Positions 34,471 through 44,257 are shown, counted from the first letter of the stretch. The stretch is 64,000 bases of DNA from Jatrophihabitans endophyticus (GCF_900129455.1 NZ_FQVU01000003.1:682001-746000); one strand, 5' to 3'. Notes: generated from the letters alone by a model not told the origin. Numbers and translations are program-made.

Positions 34471-35820
34471 ATGCCCAGCCCGCGCGCCGCCCGGCCGCTG
34501 ACCCGTGCCACCACCCGGCGCCTCGCCACGGCCACCGGCGGCGGTGCCATCACCCGCACCGTCCTGCCCGGCGGCCTGCGGGTCGTCACCGAGACCATGC
34601 CCGGGGTGCGGAGCGCGAGCGTCGGCGTCTGGGTGCCGGTCGGGTCGCGCGACGAGACGGTCGCGCTCGCGGGCACGAGCCACTTCCTCGAGCACCTGCT
34701 CTTCAAGGGCACGGCCACCCGCAGCGCGCTCGACATCGCCGGCGTGATGGACGACGTCGGCGGCGAGTTCAACGCGTTCACCGAGAAGGAGCACACCTGC
34801 TACTACGCCACGGTGCTCGACCGCGACGTCGACGTCGCGCTCGAGATCGTCGGGGACGTGGTGCTCAACGCGACGGTGGCCGCCCGGGACGTCGACGTCG
34901 AGCGCGGTGTCGTGCTCGAGGAGATCTCGATGCGTGACGACGACCCGAGCGACCTCGTCCACGACGAGTTCGCCGCGGCGCTCTTCGGCGACACGCCCCT
35001 CGGCCGGCCGATCCTCGGCACCGAGGAGTCCATCCACGCCCTCACGCGCCGCCAGGTCGCCGGCTACTACCGGCGTCGCTACACCACCGACTCGATGGTG
35101 GTCGCGGTCGCGGGCAACATCGAGCACGGCGACGTCGTCCGCCACGTCCGGCGGGTGTTCGGCGAGCGGCTCGACCCGGGAGCGGCCGCGCAGTCGGCGC
35201 GTCCGGCGGACGGCGACACGGCCGGCAGCACGGCGCGCCCGGCCGAGGCGATCCGGGTGGTCGCCGACGACACCGAGCAGGCCAACCTGCTGCTCGGCTG
35301 CCACGGGCTGTCGCGCCACGACCCGCGCCGTTACGCGTTGGGCGTGCTGTCGTCCGCGCTGGGCGGGGGCATGAGCTCCCGGCTGTTCCAGCGGGTGCGC
35401 GAGGAGCGCGGTCTGGCGTACTCGGTGTACTCGTACACGAGCGCCTTCGCCGACGCCGGACAGTTCGGGGTCTACGCGGGGTGCCAGCCGGGCAAGGCCG
35501 ACGAGGTGCTGTCGATCATGCTGGCCGAGCTGGACGCCGTCGCCGGTGGCGCGCTCGACGCCGCGGAGGTCGAGCGTGGCAAGGGGCAGATGCGCGGTGC
35601 CCTCGTGCTCGGTCTCGAGGACACCGGGTCGCGCATGACCCGCATCGGCAAGAGCGAGACCGCCTACGGCGACATCCTCGGGCTGGACGACGTGCTGGCC
35701 GAGATCGACGCGGTGACACCGGACGACGTCGCCGCCGTCGCCACGGACGTGCTGCACCGGCCCCGATGCCTCACCGTGGTAGGACCGTTCGGTGAGCACG
35801 ACTTCGACAGCGCGGTCTGA
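34471..35820 (+). CDS. M16 family zinc peptidase (pitrilysin-like)
   Basis: This 449-residue zinc protease has the inverted motif HFLEH (in GTSHFLEHLLFKGT) and the downstream Glu of the ERGVVLEEI segment. The second inactive-type half includes the GMSSRLFQRVREERGLAYSV region that closes the active site. Orthologues (PepR in mycobacteria) normally lie directly behind pnp and before dapB. It is predicted to be cytoplasmic or processing-related; the substrate is unknown. ATG 34471 is favoured by the TAGGAT box. Confidence 0.93.
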   Translation: MPSPRAARPLTRATTRRLATATGGGAITRTVLPGGLRVVTETMPGVRSASVGVWVPVGSRDETVALAGTSHFLEHLLFKGTATRSALDIAGVMDDVGGEFNAFTEKEHTCYYATVLDRDVDVALEIVGDVVLNATVAARDVDVERGVVLEEISMRDDDPSDLVHDEFAAALFGDTPLGRPILGTEESIHALTRRQVAGYYRRRYTTDSMVVAVAGNIEHGDVVRHVRRVFGERLDPGAAAQSARPADGDTAGSTARPAEAIRVVADDTEQANLLLGCHGLSRHDPRRYALGVLSSALGGGMSSRLFQRVREERGLAYSVYSYTSAFADAGQFGVYAGCQPGKADEVLSIMLAELDAVAGGALDAAEVERGKGQMRGALVLGLEDTGSRMTRIGKSETAYGDILGLDDVLAEIDAVTPDDVAAVATDVLHRPRCLTVVGPFGEHDFDSAV

Positions 35821-36585
<765 letters not shown>

Positions 36586-36588
36586 CGG

Positions 36589-37092
36589 GTGCTGCCCGAC
36601 CTGCTCCGTCCGGGGCTGCGCGTGGTGATCGCCGGGACGATCGCCGCCTGGCACCGCGCCGAGCGCGATCACTACTACGGCGGCGCGGGCACCAAGTTCT
36701 GGTTGTTGCTGCACGAGTGCGGGTTCACCCCTGTGGAGCTGTCGGCCGAACGCGACGCCGAGGTGGTCGAGCACGGCGTCGGCCTCACCGACCTCGTCCG
36801 CACCGAGCACGCCGTGCGGGGGGAGCCGCCCGTCTTCGACCTGGCCGGCTTCCACGCCCGGCTGGCCGCCGTGGATCCGCCGGCCGTCGCGTTCGTCTCC
36901 AAGACCGCCGCGTCGTCCTACGCGCGGGCCGCGGGGCGTCGGCTGCCCCGCGGCTACGGGGAGCTCTCCTGGACGGTGGCGGGCATCCCCGCCTTCGTCC
37001 TGCCGGGGCCGTCCGGAGCCAACAACGGGATGCCGGTGCCGCTGCGCGTCGCGCTCTGGCGCGACCTCGTCGATTTCCTCGGCACGCTCTGA
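36589..37092 (+). CDS. Uracil-DNA glycosylase superfamily protein (MUG-like)
   Basis: This 167-residue protein has the layout of a mismatch-specific uracil-DNA glycosylase: AGTIAAWHRAERDHYYG, then GTKFWLLLHECGFTPVEL, a SKTAASSYARA helix and a late LPGPSGANNG motif 2. The usual MUG motif 1 (GINPG, with catalytic Asn) is replaced by GTIAA here, so the activity may differ or be lost. GTG 36589 begins 3 bases after the dapB stop, suggesting cotranscription. The fold assignment is fair; the reaction is uncertain. Confidence 0.7.
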   Translation: MLPDLLRPGLRVVIAGTIAAWHRAERDHYYGGAGTKFWLLLHECGFTPVELSAERDAEVVEHGVGLTDLVRTEHAVRGEPPVFDLAGFHARLAAVDPPAVAFVSKTAASSYARAAGRRLPRGYGELSWTVAGIPAFVLPGPSGANNGMPVPLRVALWRDLVDFLGTL

Positions 37093-37123
37093 GCGAGGCG
37101 CCGGGGTCCGGGCCGCCGTCCTT

Positions 37124-37284
37124 CCGGTGATCCACATCCGGTTCCCGTCGTCATGGCAACGGTTTGTGGATGTCGATCAGCGTCGGTGGTCCGGTGATCG
37201 ACATGCGGTTCCCGTCGTCATGGCAACGGTTTGTGGATGTCGATCACCGCAGCGGGGCGACGACAACCGGATGTCGATCACCGG
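37124..37284. repeat. Cluster of direct and inverted repeats between convergent genes
   Basis: Two 56-base direct copies (37124-37179 and 37191-37246) differ at only two positions. Each starts CCGGTGATC(C/G)ACAT, carries GTCGTCATGGCAACGG in the middle and ends GGATGTCGATCA, so the ends are inverted relative to each other. A third partial element, CCGGATGTCGATCACCGG (37267-37284), is the inverted partner of the left end. The array fills the gap between the glycosylase-like gene and DUF2461, which converge. Bidirectional termination or a mobile palindromic unit are possible roles. Confidence 0.93.
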
Positions 37285-37290
37285 TGTCGG

Positions 37291-37920
37291 TCAGTCGTGC
37301 CCGACGTGGGTGTCGAGCCAGCTCGTCAGCGGGGCCAGCGCGCGCCACTGCTTGGCGATCTCGGTCCGGGCCGCCGCGGCGTGCAGCCAGTCGGGGAAGC
37401 CGACCTCCTTGCCCGCCGTCAGCGTCTTGTGCCGCAGCAGCTCGGCGCGCGGATGCTCCTTGTCGTAGCCGGCCGGGACGCGCACCAGCTGCTCGCCCCG
37501 CACCTGCCAGCCCTTGCGCCGCACGCCGGCCACCGCCTTGGCCAGCAGCGGGCCGGCGACGTCGTCGTCGACGGCACGGCGCAGCCGCTGCACCTGCGGC
37601 GTGCTCGACTGCCAGTACCCGCCGGCCAGCCACAGCCCGGCCGCCGACACGTGGAAGTACACCGACGTCTCCCCGAACCACACGCCCTGGTGCGTCTTGT
37701 ACGGCGTCTTGTCCTTGCTGAAGCGGACGTCGCGGTACGGGCGGAACATCGTGAACTCGCCCCAGCGCGTGGCGAGCTCGGTCGCCAACGCCTCGATCGG
37801 CGCCTTCACCGCCTCGTCGTAGACGTGCTTGTGCGCCGCCCAGAACGCCTTGGAGTTGTCGTTCTCGAGATCCTCGTAGAAGTCCAGCGCGGCGGCAGGG
37901 ATGCCCGTGAACGCCATCAT
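37291..37920 (-). CDS. DUF2461 (TIGR02453) family protein
   Basis: This 209-residue protein has the family pattern: FYEDLENDNSKAFWAAHKHVY at the N-terminus, FRPYRDVRFSKDKTPYKTHQG in the middle, and VYFHVSAAGLWLAGGYW. The family's function is unknown. The start is ATG 37920 in an ATGATGA overlap with the GNAT gene upstream, so the two are translationally coupled; ATG 37917 is equally possible. Its stop lies 6 bases from the repeat cluster. Confidence 0.88.
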   Translation of the reverse strand: MMAFTGIPAAALDFYEDLENDNSKAFWAAHKHVYDEAVKAPIEALATELATRWGEFTMFRPYRDVRFSKDKTPYKTHQGVWFGETSVYFHVSAAGLWLAGGYWQSSTPQVQRLRRAVDDDVAGPLLAKAVAGVRRKGWQVRGEQLVRVPAGYDKEHPRAELLRHKTLTAGKEVGFPDWLHAAAARTEIAKQWRALAPLTSWLDTHVGHD

Positions 37921-38480
37921 CGGCCGTCGATGTGTTCGGTCGCCTCGGCGATCTCGGTGTGCAGCCGCAGCTCGCGCAGCTCGCCGGCCCCGGTATCCAG
38001 CGCGCGGACGAGGCCGTCGGCCGCCCAGCCCGCGGACTCGAGGAACGTCCGGGTGGCCTCGTCGCCCTCGGGGATCCAGGTGACCAGCCGGGTCAGGCCG
38101 TCGGCGCGGGCGTGGTCGACGACGGCGGCGAGCAGCCGCGAGCCGTGCCCGCGGCGTCCCCACCGGGGCTCGACCAGCATCGCCGCGACCGTGCCGGTCG
38201 TGGCCGGCTCCGGATCGTCGGGCTGCAGTTCCTCGGCGGGGCCGAGGGCGGCGAAGCCGACCCGCCACTGCTGCTCCAGCGCGACGAGGACGTGGTGGCG
38301 CGGCGACGGTGGGGCGGTGACGGCGGCCGACCACGCCTCGGCGGCGCCGGCGGCGTCGATCGAGTCGAGCACGGCGGCGGGCACGAACGCCGCGTACGCC
38401 GTCCGCCACGTGTCGACCTGGATCCGGCCGATCTCCGCGGCGTCGTCGGGTCGGGCCGCACGGACGCTGACGTCTGCCAC
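37917..38480 (-). CDS. GNAT family N-acetyltransferase
   Basis: This 187-residue acetyltransferase starts VSVRAARPDDAAEIGRIQ. The acetyl-CoA loop is EPRWGRRGHGSRLL (Arg/Gly-x-x-Gly type), followed by RLVTWIPEGDEATRTFLESAGW. The substrate is unknown. GTG 38480 lies 7 bases after a TAGGGT box on the minus strand, so the transcript may be leaderless. It is coupled to the DUF2461 gene. Confidence 0.87.
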   Translation of the reverse strand: MADVSVRAARPDDAAEIGRIQVDTWRTAYAAFVPAAVLDSIDAAGAAEAWSAAVTAPPSPRHHVLVALEQQWRVGFAALGPAEELQPDDPEPATTGTVAAMLVEPRWGRRGHGSRLLAAVVDHARADGLTRLVTWIPEGDEATRTFLESAGWAADGLVRALDTGAGELRELRLHTEIAEATEHIDGR

Positions 38481-38487
38481 GTCAGCG

Positions 38488-38493
38488 ACCCTA
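38488..38493 (-). promoter_or_regulatory. -10 box for leaderless GNAT-DUF2461 operon
   Basis: TAGGGT on the minus strand ends 7 bases before GTG 38480, with no ribosome-binding site. Confidence 0.5.
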
Positions 38494-38543
38494 GCCACGC
38501 TGCCGCGGCGTCGGCCACGGGCCCGCGTGTCGGTGGCTCGCCG

Positions 38544-38549
38544 TAGTGT
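38544..38549 (+). promoter_or_regulatory. Candidate -10 box for AlkZ-like gene
   Basis: TAGTGT ends 8 bases before GTG 38558. It overlaps the upstream in-frame GTG 38546, which argues against that codon as start. Confidence 0.4.
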
Positions 38550-38557
38550 CGGCAAGC

Positions 38558-39805
38558 GTGGCAGGGGTCCGTACGCTGAGCGCCGCGCACGCGCGTCGTA
38601 TCGCCCTCGCCGCGCAGGGCTTCGCCGATCCGCGCCCCACCGGCCGTGTCGACGCGCGGCACGTGCGCCGGGTCCTCGACCGCGTCGCGCTGCTGCAGAT
38701 CGACTCGGTCAACGTGTTCTCGCGCAGCCATTACCTGCCGGTGTTCGCCCGCCTCGGCCCGTACCCGCGCGAGGTCCTCGACCGGATGACGGCCTACGTG
38801 CCGCGCCCCCGTCACCCGGAGCTGTTCGAGTACTGGGCGCATGCGGCGTCACTCGTCCCGGTGCGTTACCAGCCCCTGCTGCGCTGGCGCATGGCCCGCG
38901 CGCACGTCGAGCCGTGGGCCAACATCCGCCGCATCGCGCGGGAGCGCCCGGGCCTGCTCGACGACGTCCGCCGGCTCGTGGCCGAGCAGGGGCCGATCGT
39001 CGCCGGCGACACCGGCATCCCACGTCCCGCGCCCCGGCCCGGGCACATGTGGAACTGGCACGACGGCAAGACCGCGCTGGAATGGCTGTTCTTCGCCGGT
39101 GAGATCACCACGGCCAAGCGGGTGAACTTCGAGCGCTGGTACGACCTCGCCGAGCGGGTCATCCCCGCCGACGTCCTCGCCGCCCCGACCCCCGATCCGG
39201 TCGACGCGAAGCGCGAGCTGGTGCGCATCTCGGCCCGCGCCCACGGGGTCGCCACCGAGCCCGACCTGCGCGACTACTTCCGGCTCTCCCACGCCGACAC
39301 CAAGGCCGCGGTCGCCGAGCTGGTCGACACCGGCGAGCTCGCCGCCGTGCACGTCGCGGGCTGGGACGCACCGGCGTACCTGTGGCACGAGGCGCGACGC
39401 CCGCGCACCGTCCAGGCCCGCGCGCTGCTCTCGCCCTTCGACTCGCTGGTCTGGTATCGGGAACGCACGCTGCGGCTGTTCGACTTCCACTACCGCATCG
39501 AGATCTACACCCGCGAGGAGGAGCGTCGCTACGGCTACTACGTGCTGCCCTTCCTGCTCGGCGACACCCTCGTCGGGCGCGTCGATCTCAAGGCCGATCG
39601 GCAGCAGGGCGTGCTGCGCGTGCAGAGCGCGTGGGTCGAACCGGGGCAGGATCCCGGCCACGTCGCGATCGAGCTCGCCGCCGAGCTCGACGTCACGGCG
39701 GGCTGGCTCGGGCTGGACGGGGTCGAGGTCATGCCGCGCGGCGATCTGTCCACCACGCTCGCCGAAGCCGTGGCGCGCACCGGCCCCACACCCGCCGCGG
39801 GTTAG
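38558..39805 (+). CDS. AlkZ/YcaQ-like winged-helix DNA glycosylase family protein
   Basis: This protein of about 415 residues belongs to the HTH_42 (DUF1006) family. [16 protein letters not shown] at the start is typical. The QxD motif as [18 protein letters not shown] (Gln and Asp) matches the catalytic motif of AlkZ/YcaQ enzymes, which unhook interstrand crosslinks and remove alkylated bases. Winged-helix repeats follow, and then the [20 protein letters not shown] core. GTG 38558 is chosen for domain start and promoter spacing. A DNA-repair role is likely, but the lesion is not predictable. Confidence 0.85.
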   Translation: MAGVRTLSAAHARRIALAAQGFADPRPTGRVDARHVRRVLDRVALLQIDSVNVFSRSHYLPVFARLGPYPREVLDRMTAYVPRPRHPELFEYWAHAASLVPVRYQPLLRWRMARAHVEPWANIRRIARERPGLLDDVRRLVAEQGPIVAGDTGIPRPAPRPGHMWNWHDGKTALEWLFFAGEITTAKRVNFERWYDLAERVIPADVLAAPTPDPVDAKRELVRISARAHGVATEPDLRDYFRLSHADTKAAVAELVDTGELAAVHVAGWDAPAYLWHEARRPRTVQARALLSPFDSLVWYRERTLRLFDFHYRIEIYTREEERRYGYYVLPFLLGDTLVGRVDLKADRQQGVLRVQSAWVEPGQDPGHVAIELAAELDVTAGWLGLDGVEVMPRGDLSTTLAEAVARTGPTPAAG

Positions 39806-39849
39806 GCTCGGGCCCGCCCCGTCCGCGCCCGTCGATCCCGGAGTCCGCC

Positions 39850-40602
39850 GTGCCCGCCATCGTCCCGCTGCAGGTCCACGCCATCGCCTGGACCCACTTC
39901 GAACCGCCGGCGGACGTGCCGTGGACCACCGACGCCGACGGCGGCGAGGCGCTCGCCGAGTTCGCCGGCCGCGCCTGCTACCAGTCCTGGGCCAAGCCGA
40001 ACCCGGTGACGGCCACCAACGCCGGCTACCTGCACCACATCCTCGAGGTCGGTCACCTCTCGGTGCTCGAGCACGGCTCGGTCAGCTTCTACCTGACCGG
40101 CATCTCGCGTTCACTCACCCACGAGCTGATCCGGCACCGGCACTTCAGCTACTCGCAGCTCTCGCAGCGCTACGTCCCCGAGAAGGACGCCGCGATGGTC
40201 GAGCCGGACGTCATCGCCGACGACCCCGAGCTGCACGCCAAGTTCCTCGCGGCCTCCGACGCCGCGGTGGCGGCGTACACCGAGCTGCTCGAGGGGCTCG
40301 AGAAGCGGTTCGCCGACGTCGAGCACGCCACCCTGCGTCGCAAGCAGGCCCGGCAGGCGGCCCGCGCGCTGCTGCCGAACGCCACCGAGACCCGCATCGT
40401 CGTCACCGGCAACTACCGCGCCTGGCGGCACTTCGTGGCCATGCGTGCCTCCGAGCACGCCGACGTGGAGATCCGCGAGCTGGCGATCGCGTGCCTGCGG
40501 GAACTCCAGCGCGTCGCCCCGAACGCGTTCGCCGACTTCGAGATCTCGGCGCTGCCCGACGGCACCGAGGTCGCGTCGAGCCCGATGGTCAGCGAGGGCT
40601 GA
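39850..40602 (+). CDS. thyX: Flavin-dependent thymidylate synthase ThyX
   Basis: ThyX makes dTMP from dUMP with methylene-tetrahydrofolate, FAD and NADPH. The 250 residues contain the signature [14 protein letters not shown] (RHRxxSxxxxSxR), the CYQSWAK and [16 protein letters not shown] segments, and a late [16 protein letters not shown] with substrate Arg. GTG 39850 is preceded by a weak ribosome site. It lies between the AlkZ-like gene and dapA; thyX-dapA adjacency is common in actinobacteria. Confidence 0.97.
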   Translation: MPAIVPLQVHAIAWTHFEPPADVPWTTDADGGEALAEFAGRACYQSWAKPNPVTATNAGYLHHILEVGHLSVLEHGSVSFYLTGISRSLTHELIRHRHFSYSQLSQRYVPEKDAAMVEPDVIADDPELHAKFLAASDAAVAAYTELLEGLEKRFADVEHATLRRKQARQAARALLPNATETRIVVTGNYRAWRHFVAMRASEHADVEIRELAIACLRELQRVAPNAFADFEISALPDGTEVASSPMVSEG

Positions 40603-40620
40603 GCGGTTCGCGTCCACCGA

Positions 40621-40626
40621 TAGACT
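40621..40626 (+). promoter_or_regulatory. -10 box for leaderless dapA
   Basis: TAGACT ends 7 bases before GTG 40634, with no ribosome-binding site. Confidence 0.5.
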
Positions 40627-40633
40627 CGGGACC

Positions 40634-41533
40634 GTGCCAACCGACGTCCGTCAGCCCTTCGGCCGGGTCCTCACGGCCATGGTCACGCCGTTCGACGTGT
40701 CCGGCGCGCTCGACCTCGACGCCGCGCAGCAGCTCGCCCGGCACCTCGTCGACGAGGGCGGCAACGACGGTCTGGTGATCAGCGGCACCGGCGGCGAGGC
40801 GCCCACCACCACGGACGCGGAGAAGGCCGACCTGCTCGCCGCCGTCGTCGAGGCCGTCGGCGATCGCGCCCACGTGATCGCGGGCGTGGGGACGTTCGAC
40901 ACCGTCCACTCGATCCACCTCGCGCAGGCCGCGGCGAAGGCGGGCGCGCACGGCCTGCTGAGCGTCACCCCGTACTACTCGCGGCCGCCCCAGGCGGGGG
41001 TGCTCGCGCACTTCCGCGCCGTCGCCGACGCCACCGACCTGCCGACGCTGCTCTACGACATCCCGTCGCGAACCGGCACGCCCATCCACACCGAGACCCT
41101 GCTCGAGCTCGCCGCGCACGAGCGCATCGTCGGGGTCAAGGACGCCAAGGGCGACCTCGCGGCGTCCGCGCGCGTGCTGGCCGAGACCGACCTGGCCTGC
41201 TACAGCGGTGAGGACGCGATGACGCTGCCGCTGCTGTCGATCGGCGGGGTCGGCGTCGTCGGCACGTCGACCCACTTCTGCGGCGTCGAGACCCAGGCGC
41301 TGATCGCCGCCCACGAGCGCGGCGACACGGCCGAGGCGCTGCGGCTGCACCGGCAGCTGCTGCCCATCTACACCGGGATCTTCCGCACGGCGGGCACGAT
41401 CCTGGTCAAGGCGGGGCTGCGACTGCGCGGGTTCGACGCGGGCCCGGTCCGGCTGCCGCTCGTCGACGCCACCGAGCACGAGCTCAGCCACCTGCGCGAG
41501 GACCTCGCCGCCGCCGGCCTGCGCGGCAGCTGA
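40634..41533 (+). CDS. dapA: 4-hydroxy-tetrahydrodipicolinate synthase
   Basis: DapA condenses pyruvate with aspartate semialdehyde, the first step of the DAP/lysine branch. The 299 residues have the Schiff-base Lys in VGVKDAKGD, the catalytic Tyr in LLYDIPSRTG, and SVTPYYSRPPQ with the second Tyr. In the Thr-Thr motif (usually GTTGESP) this protein reads GTGGEAP, so the first Thr is kept and the second is Gly. GTG 40634 is supported by the TAGACT box. In related genomes RNase J follows; here ftsK does. Confidence 0.95.
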   Translation: MPTDVRQPFGRVLTAMVTPFDVSGALDLDAAQQLARHLVDEGGNDGLVISGTGGEAPTTTDAEKADLLAAVVEAVGDRAHVIAGVGTFDTVHSIHLAQAAAKAGAHGLLSVTPYYSRPPQAGVLAHFRAVADATDLPTLLYDIPSRTGTPIHTETLLELAAHERIVGVKDAKGDLAASARVLAETDLACYSGEDAMTLPLLSIGGVGVVGTSTHFCGVETQALIAAHERGDTAEALRLHRQLLPIYTGIFRTAGTILVKAGLRLRGFDAGPVRLPLVDATEHELSHLREDLAAAGLRGS

Positions 41534-41609
41534 CCCGCGCCGCGCGGATCTTCCTGTGGGGGACGACGTGGGACGCCGGAGGCGCAGGAGGATCGGGACG
41601 CGGCGCGGG
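41534..41609 (+). terminator. Long imperfect hairpin after dapA
   Basis: CCCGCGCCGCG (41534-41544) pairs with 41599-41609, and the stem continues as CGGATCTTCCTG with CAGGAGGATCG (one wobble). It begins at the dapA stop codon. It may terminate dapA transcription; there is no T-run. Confidence 0.6.
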
Positions 41610-41627
41610 CGCGCGCGCCTCCGCCCC

Positions 41628-41651
41628 AACCCTCAACCGCAGGGTTAAGGT
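41628..41651 (+). promoter_or_regulatory. ftsK promoter with inverted repeat
   Basis: AACCCT (41628-41633) and AGGGTT (41641-41646) are inverted repeats with a 7-base spacer. The -10-like TAAGGT (41646-41651) overlaps the right arm and ends 6 bases before GTG 41658, so ftsK looks leaderless with a possible operator at its promoter. Confidence 0.5.
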
Positions 41652-41657
41652 CGCTGG

Positions 41658-44255
41658 GTGGAAGGTCAGACCGAGACGCGCCCGCGGCGCACGGGAACCC
41701 GTTCGAGCACCACCCGGATGCCCGCCGCGGCGCCGGGACGCCGCCCCGCGAACCGACCCGCGAACCGCAAGCCGCCCGCGCGCAAGAGCGCCGGCCGCGC
41801 CGGCGGGCGGACGGCCACGGCAGCGCGCCGCCCCGGTGGTGGCCCACTCGCCGGGGTCGGCCGTGCGATCACGGCGATCTGGCGCGCCCTCGCGGTCGCG
41901 ATCGGCAGCGTGTTCCGGGCCGCCGGTCGCAATGCAGCCACCGCCCGCGAGCTCCCCGCCGAGCACCGTCGCGACGGCGCCGCGCTCGGTGTGCTCGCCC
42001 TCGGCCTCGTGCTCGCCGTCGCGGTGTGGTTCGGCGCGGCCGGCCCGGTCGGCGCCTTCCTCGAACGCGTCTGCCGCTACGCCGTCGGCAACGCCGCACT
42101 GCTGCTGCCCGTCGTCCTCGTCGTCGCCGCCGCGCACATGCTGCGCCAGGCGCCGGAACCCCAAGCACGCGGACGCGTCGTCGTCGGCTCGGTGGCCGTC
42201 ACGGTGGCCGTCGTCGGCCTCTTCGACGTGTGGGCGGGCAGCCCGACCGACGCGGCCGGGCGGGAGGAGGCCGGCGGCCTGCTCGGCACCGGCATCGGCC
42301 TGCCGCTCGCGCGGGGTCTCGGCGACGTGATCGCCGTACCCGTGCTCGCGCTCGCCGGTGCGTTCGGGATCCTCGTCGTCACCGCGACGCCCATCGGCGT
42401 GCTGGTCGACTACGCGGCCACCCTGCTCGGCCTGCGGGCGGGGGAGGGCGAGCATGTCGACGCCGAGCCGGAGCCGGCCCCCCGGCCCCGGCGACGCCGC
42501 ACGCCGCGGACCGCCGTGGACGACGACACGGCCGCCCCGATGGTCGTGGACACCTCCGAGATCCCGGAGCTCGCCCCGGTCGCCGTCACCGAGCCGCCGG
42601 CGGAGCCGGTCAAGCCCCGGCGACCGCGGACGCCGAAGGCGGCCCCGGTAGAACCGGAGCTGCCGCCGATCGACCGGCCGGTGCAGCTCGAGCTCGCCGG
42701 CGGCGCCGGGATGTACACGCTGCCGCCGATCAAGGACCTCGCCCAGGGCACTCCCCACATGGAGCACACCCAGGCCAACGACGAGGTGATCGCCGCCCTG
42801 CAACAGGTCTTCACCGAGTTCGACGTCGACTGCTCGGTCACCGGCTTCAACCGCGGCCCGACCGTCACCCGCTACGAGGTCGAGCTCGGCCCGGGCGTGA
42901 AGGTCGAACGCATCACCAACCTGACCCGCAACATCGCCTACGCCGTCAAAAGCGCAGAAGTGCGCATTCTCAGTCCCATCCCGGGCAAGAGCGCGGTCGG
43001 GGTCGAGATCCCCAACACCGACCCCGAGGTCGTCATGCTCGGCGACGTGCTGCGCTCGAAGGTCGCGCAGCGCGACAACCACCCGATGCTGGTCGCGCTG
43101 GGCAAGGACGTCGAGGGCGGCTTCGTCGTCGCCAACCTCACCCGCATGCCGCACCTGCTCGTCGCCGGCGCGACCGGCGCGGGCAAGTCGAGCTGCATCA
43201 ACACGCTCATCCTGTCGGTGCTCACGCGGGCCACGCCCGACCAGGTGCGCATGGTGCTCATCGACCCCAAGCGGGTGGAGTTCGCCGCCTACCAGGGCAT
43301 CCCGCACCTCGTCACGCCGGTCATCACCAACGCCAAGAAGGCGGCGGACGCGCTGCAGTGGGTCGTGCGCGAGATGGACATGCGCTACGAGGACATGGAG
43401 AGCTCCGGCGTCCGCCACATCGACGACTTCAACAAGAAGGTGCACTCCGGCGAGCTCAAGGCGCCACCCGGGTCCGAGCGGGTCTACCAGGCCTACCCCT
43501 ACCTGCTCGTGATCGTCGACGAGCTCGCCGACCTCATGATGGTCGCCCCGCGCGACGTCGAGGAGTCCGTCGTCCGCATCACGCAGCTGGCCCGTGCCGC
43601 CGGCATCCACCTGGTCATCGCGACCCAGCGACCGTCGGTCGACGTCGTCACCGGCCTCATCAAGGCCAACGTGCCGTCGCGGCTCGGCTTCAAGACCTCC
43701 TCACTCGCCGATTCGCGGGTCATCCTCGACCAGCCCGGTGCCGAGAAGCTGCTGGGCAAGGGCGACGCGCTGTTCCTGCCCATGGGAGCGTCCAAGCCCG
43801 CCCGCATGCAGGGCGCGTTCGTGACCGACGCCGAGATCAGCTCGATCGTCGACCACTGCAAGGAGCAGCTGCAGCCGACGTACCGCGAGGACGTCACGGC
43901 CCCGCAGCAGGCGCCGAAGAAGGACATCGACGAGGACATCGGCGACGACATGGACCTGTTCCTGTCGGCGGTCGAGCTCGTCGTGTCGACGCAGTTCGGC
44001 TCGACGTCGATGCTGCAGCGCAAGCTGCGGGTCGGCTTCGCCAAGGCCGGCCGGCTGATGGACCTCATGGAGTCCCGCGAGATCGTCGGGCCCTCCGAGG
44101 GATCCAAGGCCCGCGACGTGCTGGTGACCCCGGACGAGCTGGCGGGGCTGATGTACACGCTGCGCAACGGCGGCAGCGCCGCCGACCTCGTCACCCCCGA
44201 GGACGACCCCGCGGCCGAGGACGAGCCCGTTCGCATCAGCCCGGAAGGCGCCTGA
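41658..44255 (+). CDS. ftsK: DNA translocase FtsK
   Basis: FtsK is a septal membrane protein that pumps DNA and resolves chromosome dimers during division. The 865 residues have a basic tail (about 90 residues), four membrane segments (about residues 110-255), a Pro/Arg/Glu-rich linker and the motor domain. The motor has Walker A GATGAGKS at 504-511 and Walker B LLVIVDELADLMM. The C-terminal gamma winged helix (STSMLQRKLRVGFAKAGRLMD) reads orientation sequences. A -10 box and inverted repeat precede GTG 41658. The RNase J gene usual between dapA and ftsK is absent. Confidence 0.97.
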   Translation: MEGQTETRPRRTGTRSSTTRMPAAAPGRRPANRPANRKPPARKSAGRAGGRTATAARRPGGGPLAGVGRAITAIWRALAVAIGSVFRAAGRNAATARELPAEHRRDGAALGVLALGLVLAVAVWFGAAGPVGAFLERVCRYAVGNAALLLPVVLVVAAAHMLRQAPEPQARGRVVVGSVAVTVAVVGLFDVWAGSPTDAAGREEAGGLLGTGIGLPLARGLGDVIAVPVLALAGAFGILVVTATPIGVLVDYAATLLGLRAGEGEHVDAEPEPAPRPRRRRTPRTAVDDDTAAPMVVDTSEIPELAPVAVTEPPAEPVKPRRPRTPKAAPVEPELPPIDRPVQLELAGGAGMYTLPPIKDLAQGTPHMEHTQANDEVIAALQQVFTEFDVDCSVTGFNRGPTVTRYEVELGPGVKVERITNLTRNIAYAVKSAEVRILSPIPGKSAVGVEIPNTDPEVVMLGDVLRSKVAQRDNHPMLVALGKDVEGGFVVANLTRMPHLLVAGATGAGKSSCINTLILSVLTRATPDQVRMVLIDPKRVEFAAYQGIPHLVTPVITNAKKAADALQWVVREMDMRYEDMESSGVRHIDDFNKKVHSGELKAPPGSERVYQAYPYLLVIVDELADLMMVAPRDVEESVVRITQLARAAGIHLVIATQRPSVDVVTGLIKANVPSRLGFKTSSLADSRVILDQPGAEKLLGKGDALFLPMGASKPARMQGAFVTDAEISSIVDHCKEQLQPTYREDVTAPQQAPKKDIDEDIGDDMDLFLSAVELVVSTQFGSTSMLQRKLRVGFAKAGRLMDLMESREIVGPSEGSKARDVLVTPDELAGLMYTLRNGGSAADLVTPEDDPAAEDEPVRISPEGA

Positions 44256-44257
44256 CG

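Noticed and set aside
37124-37246. CRISPR array
   Set aside because: Only two units with an 11-base spacer, and the units are themselves palindromic; there are no cas genes.
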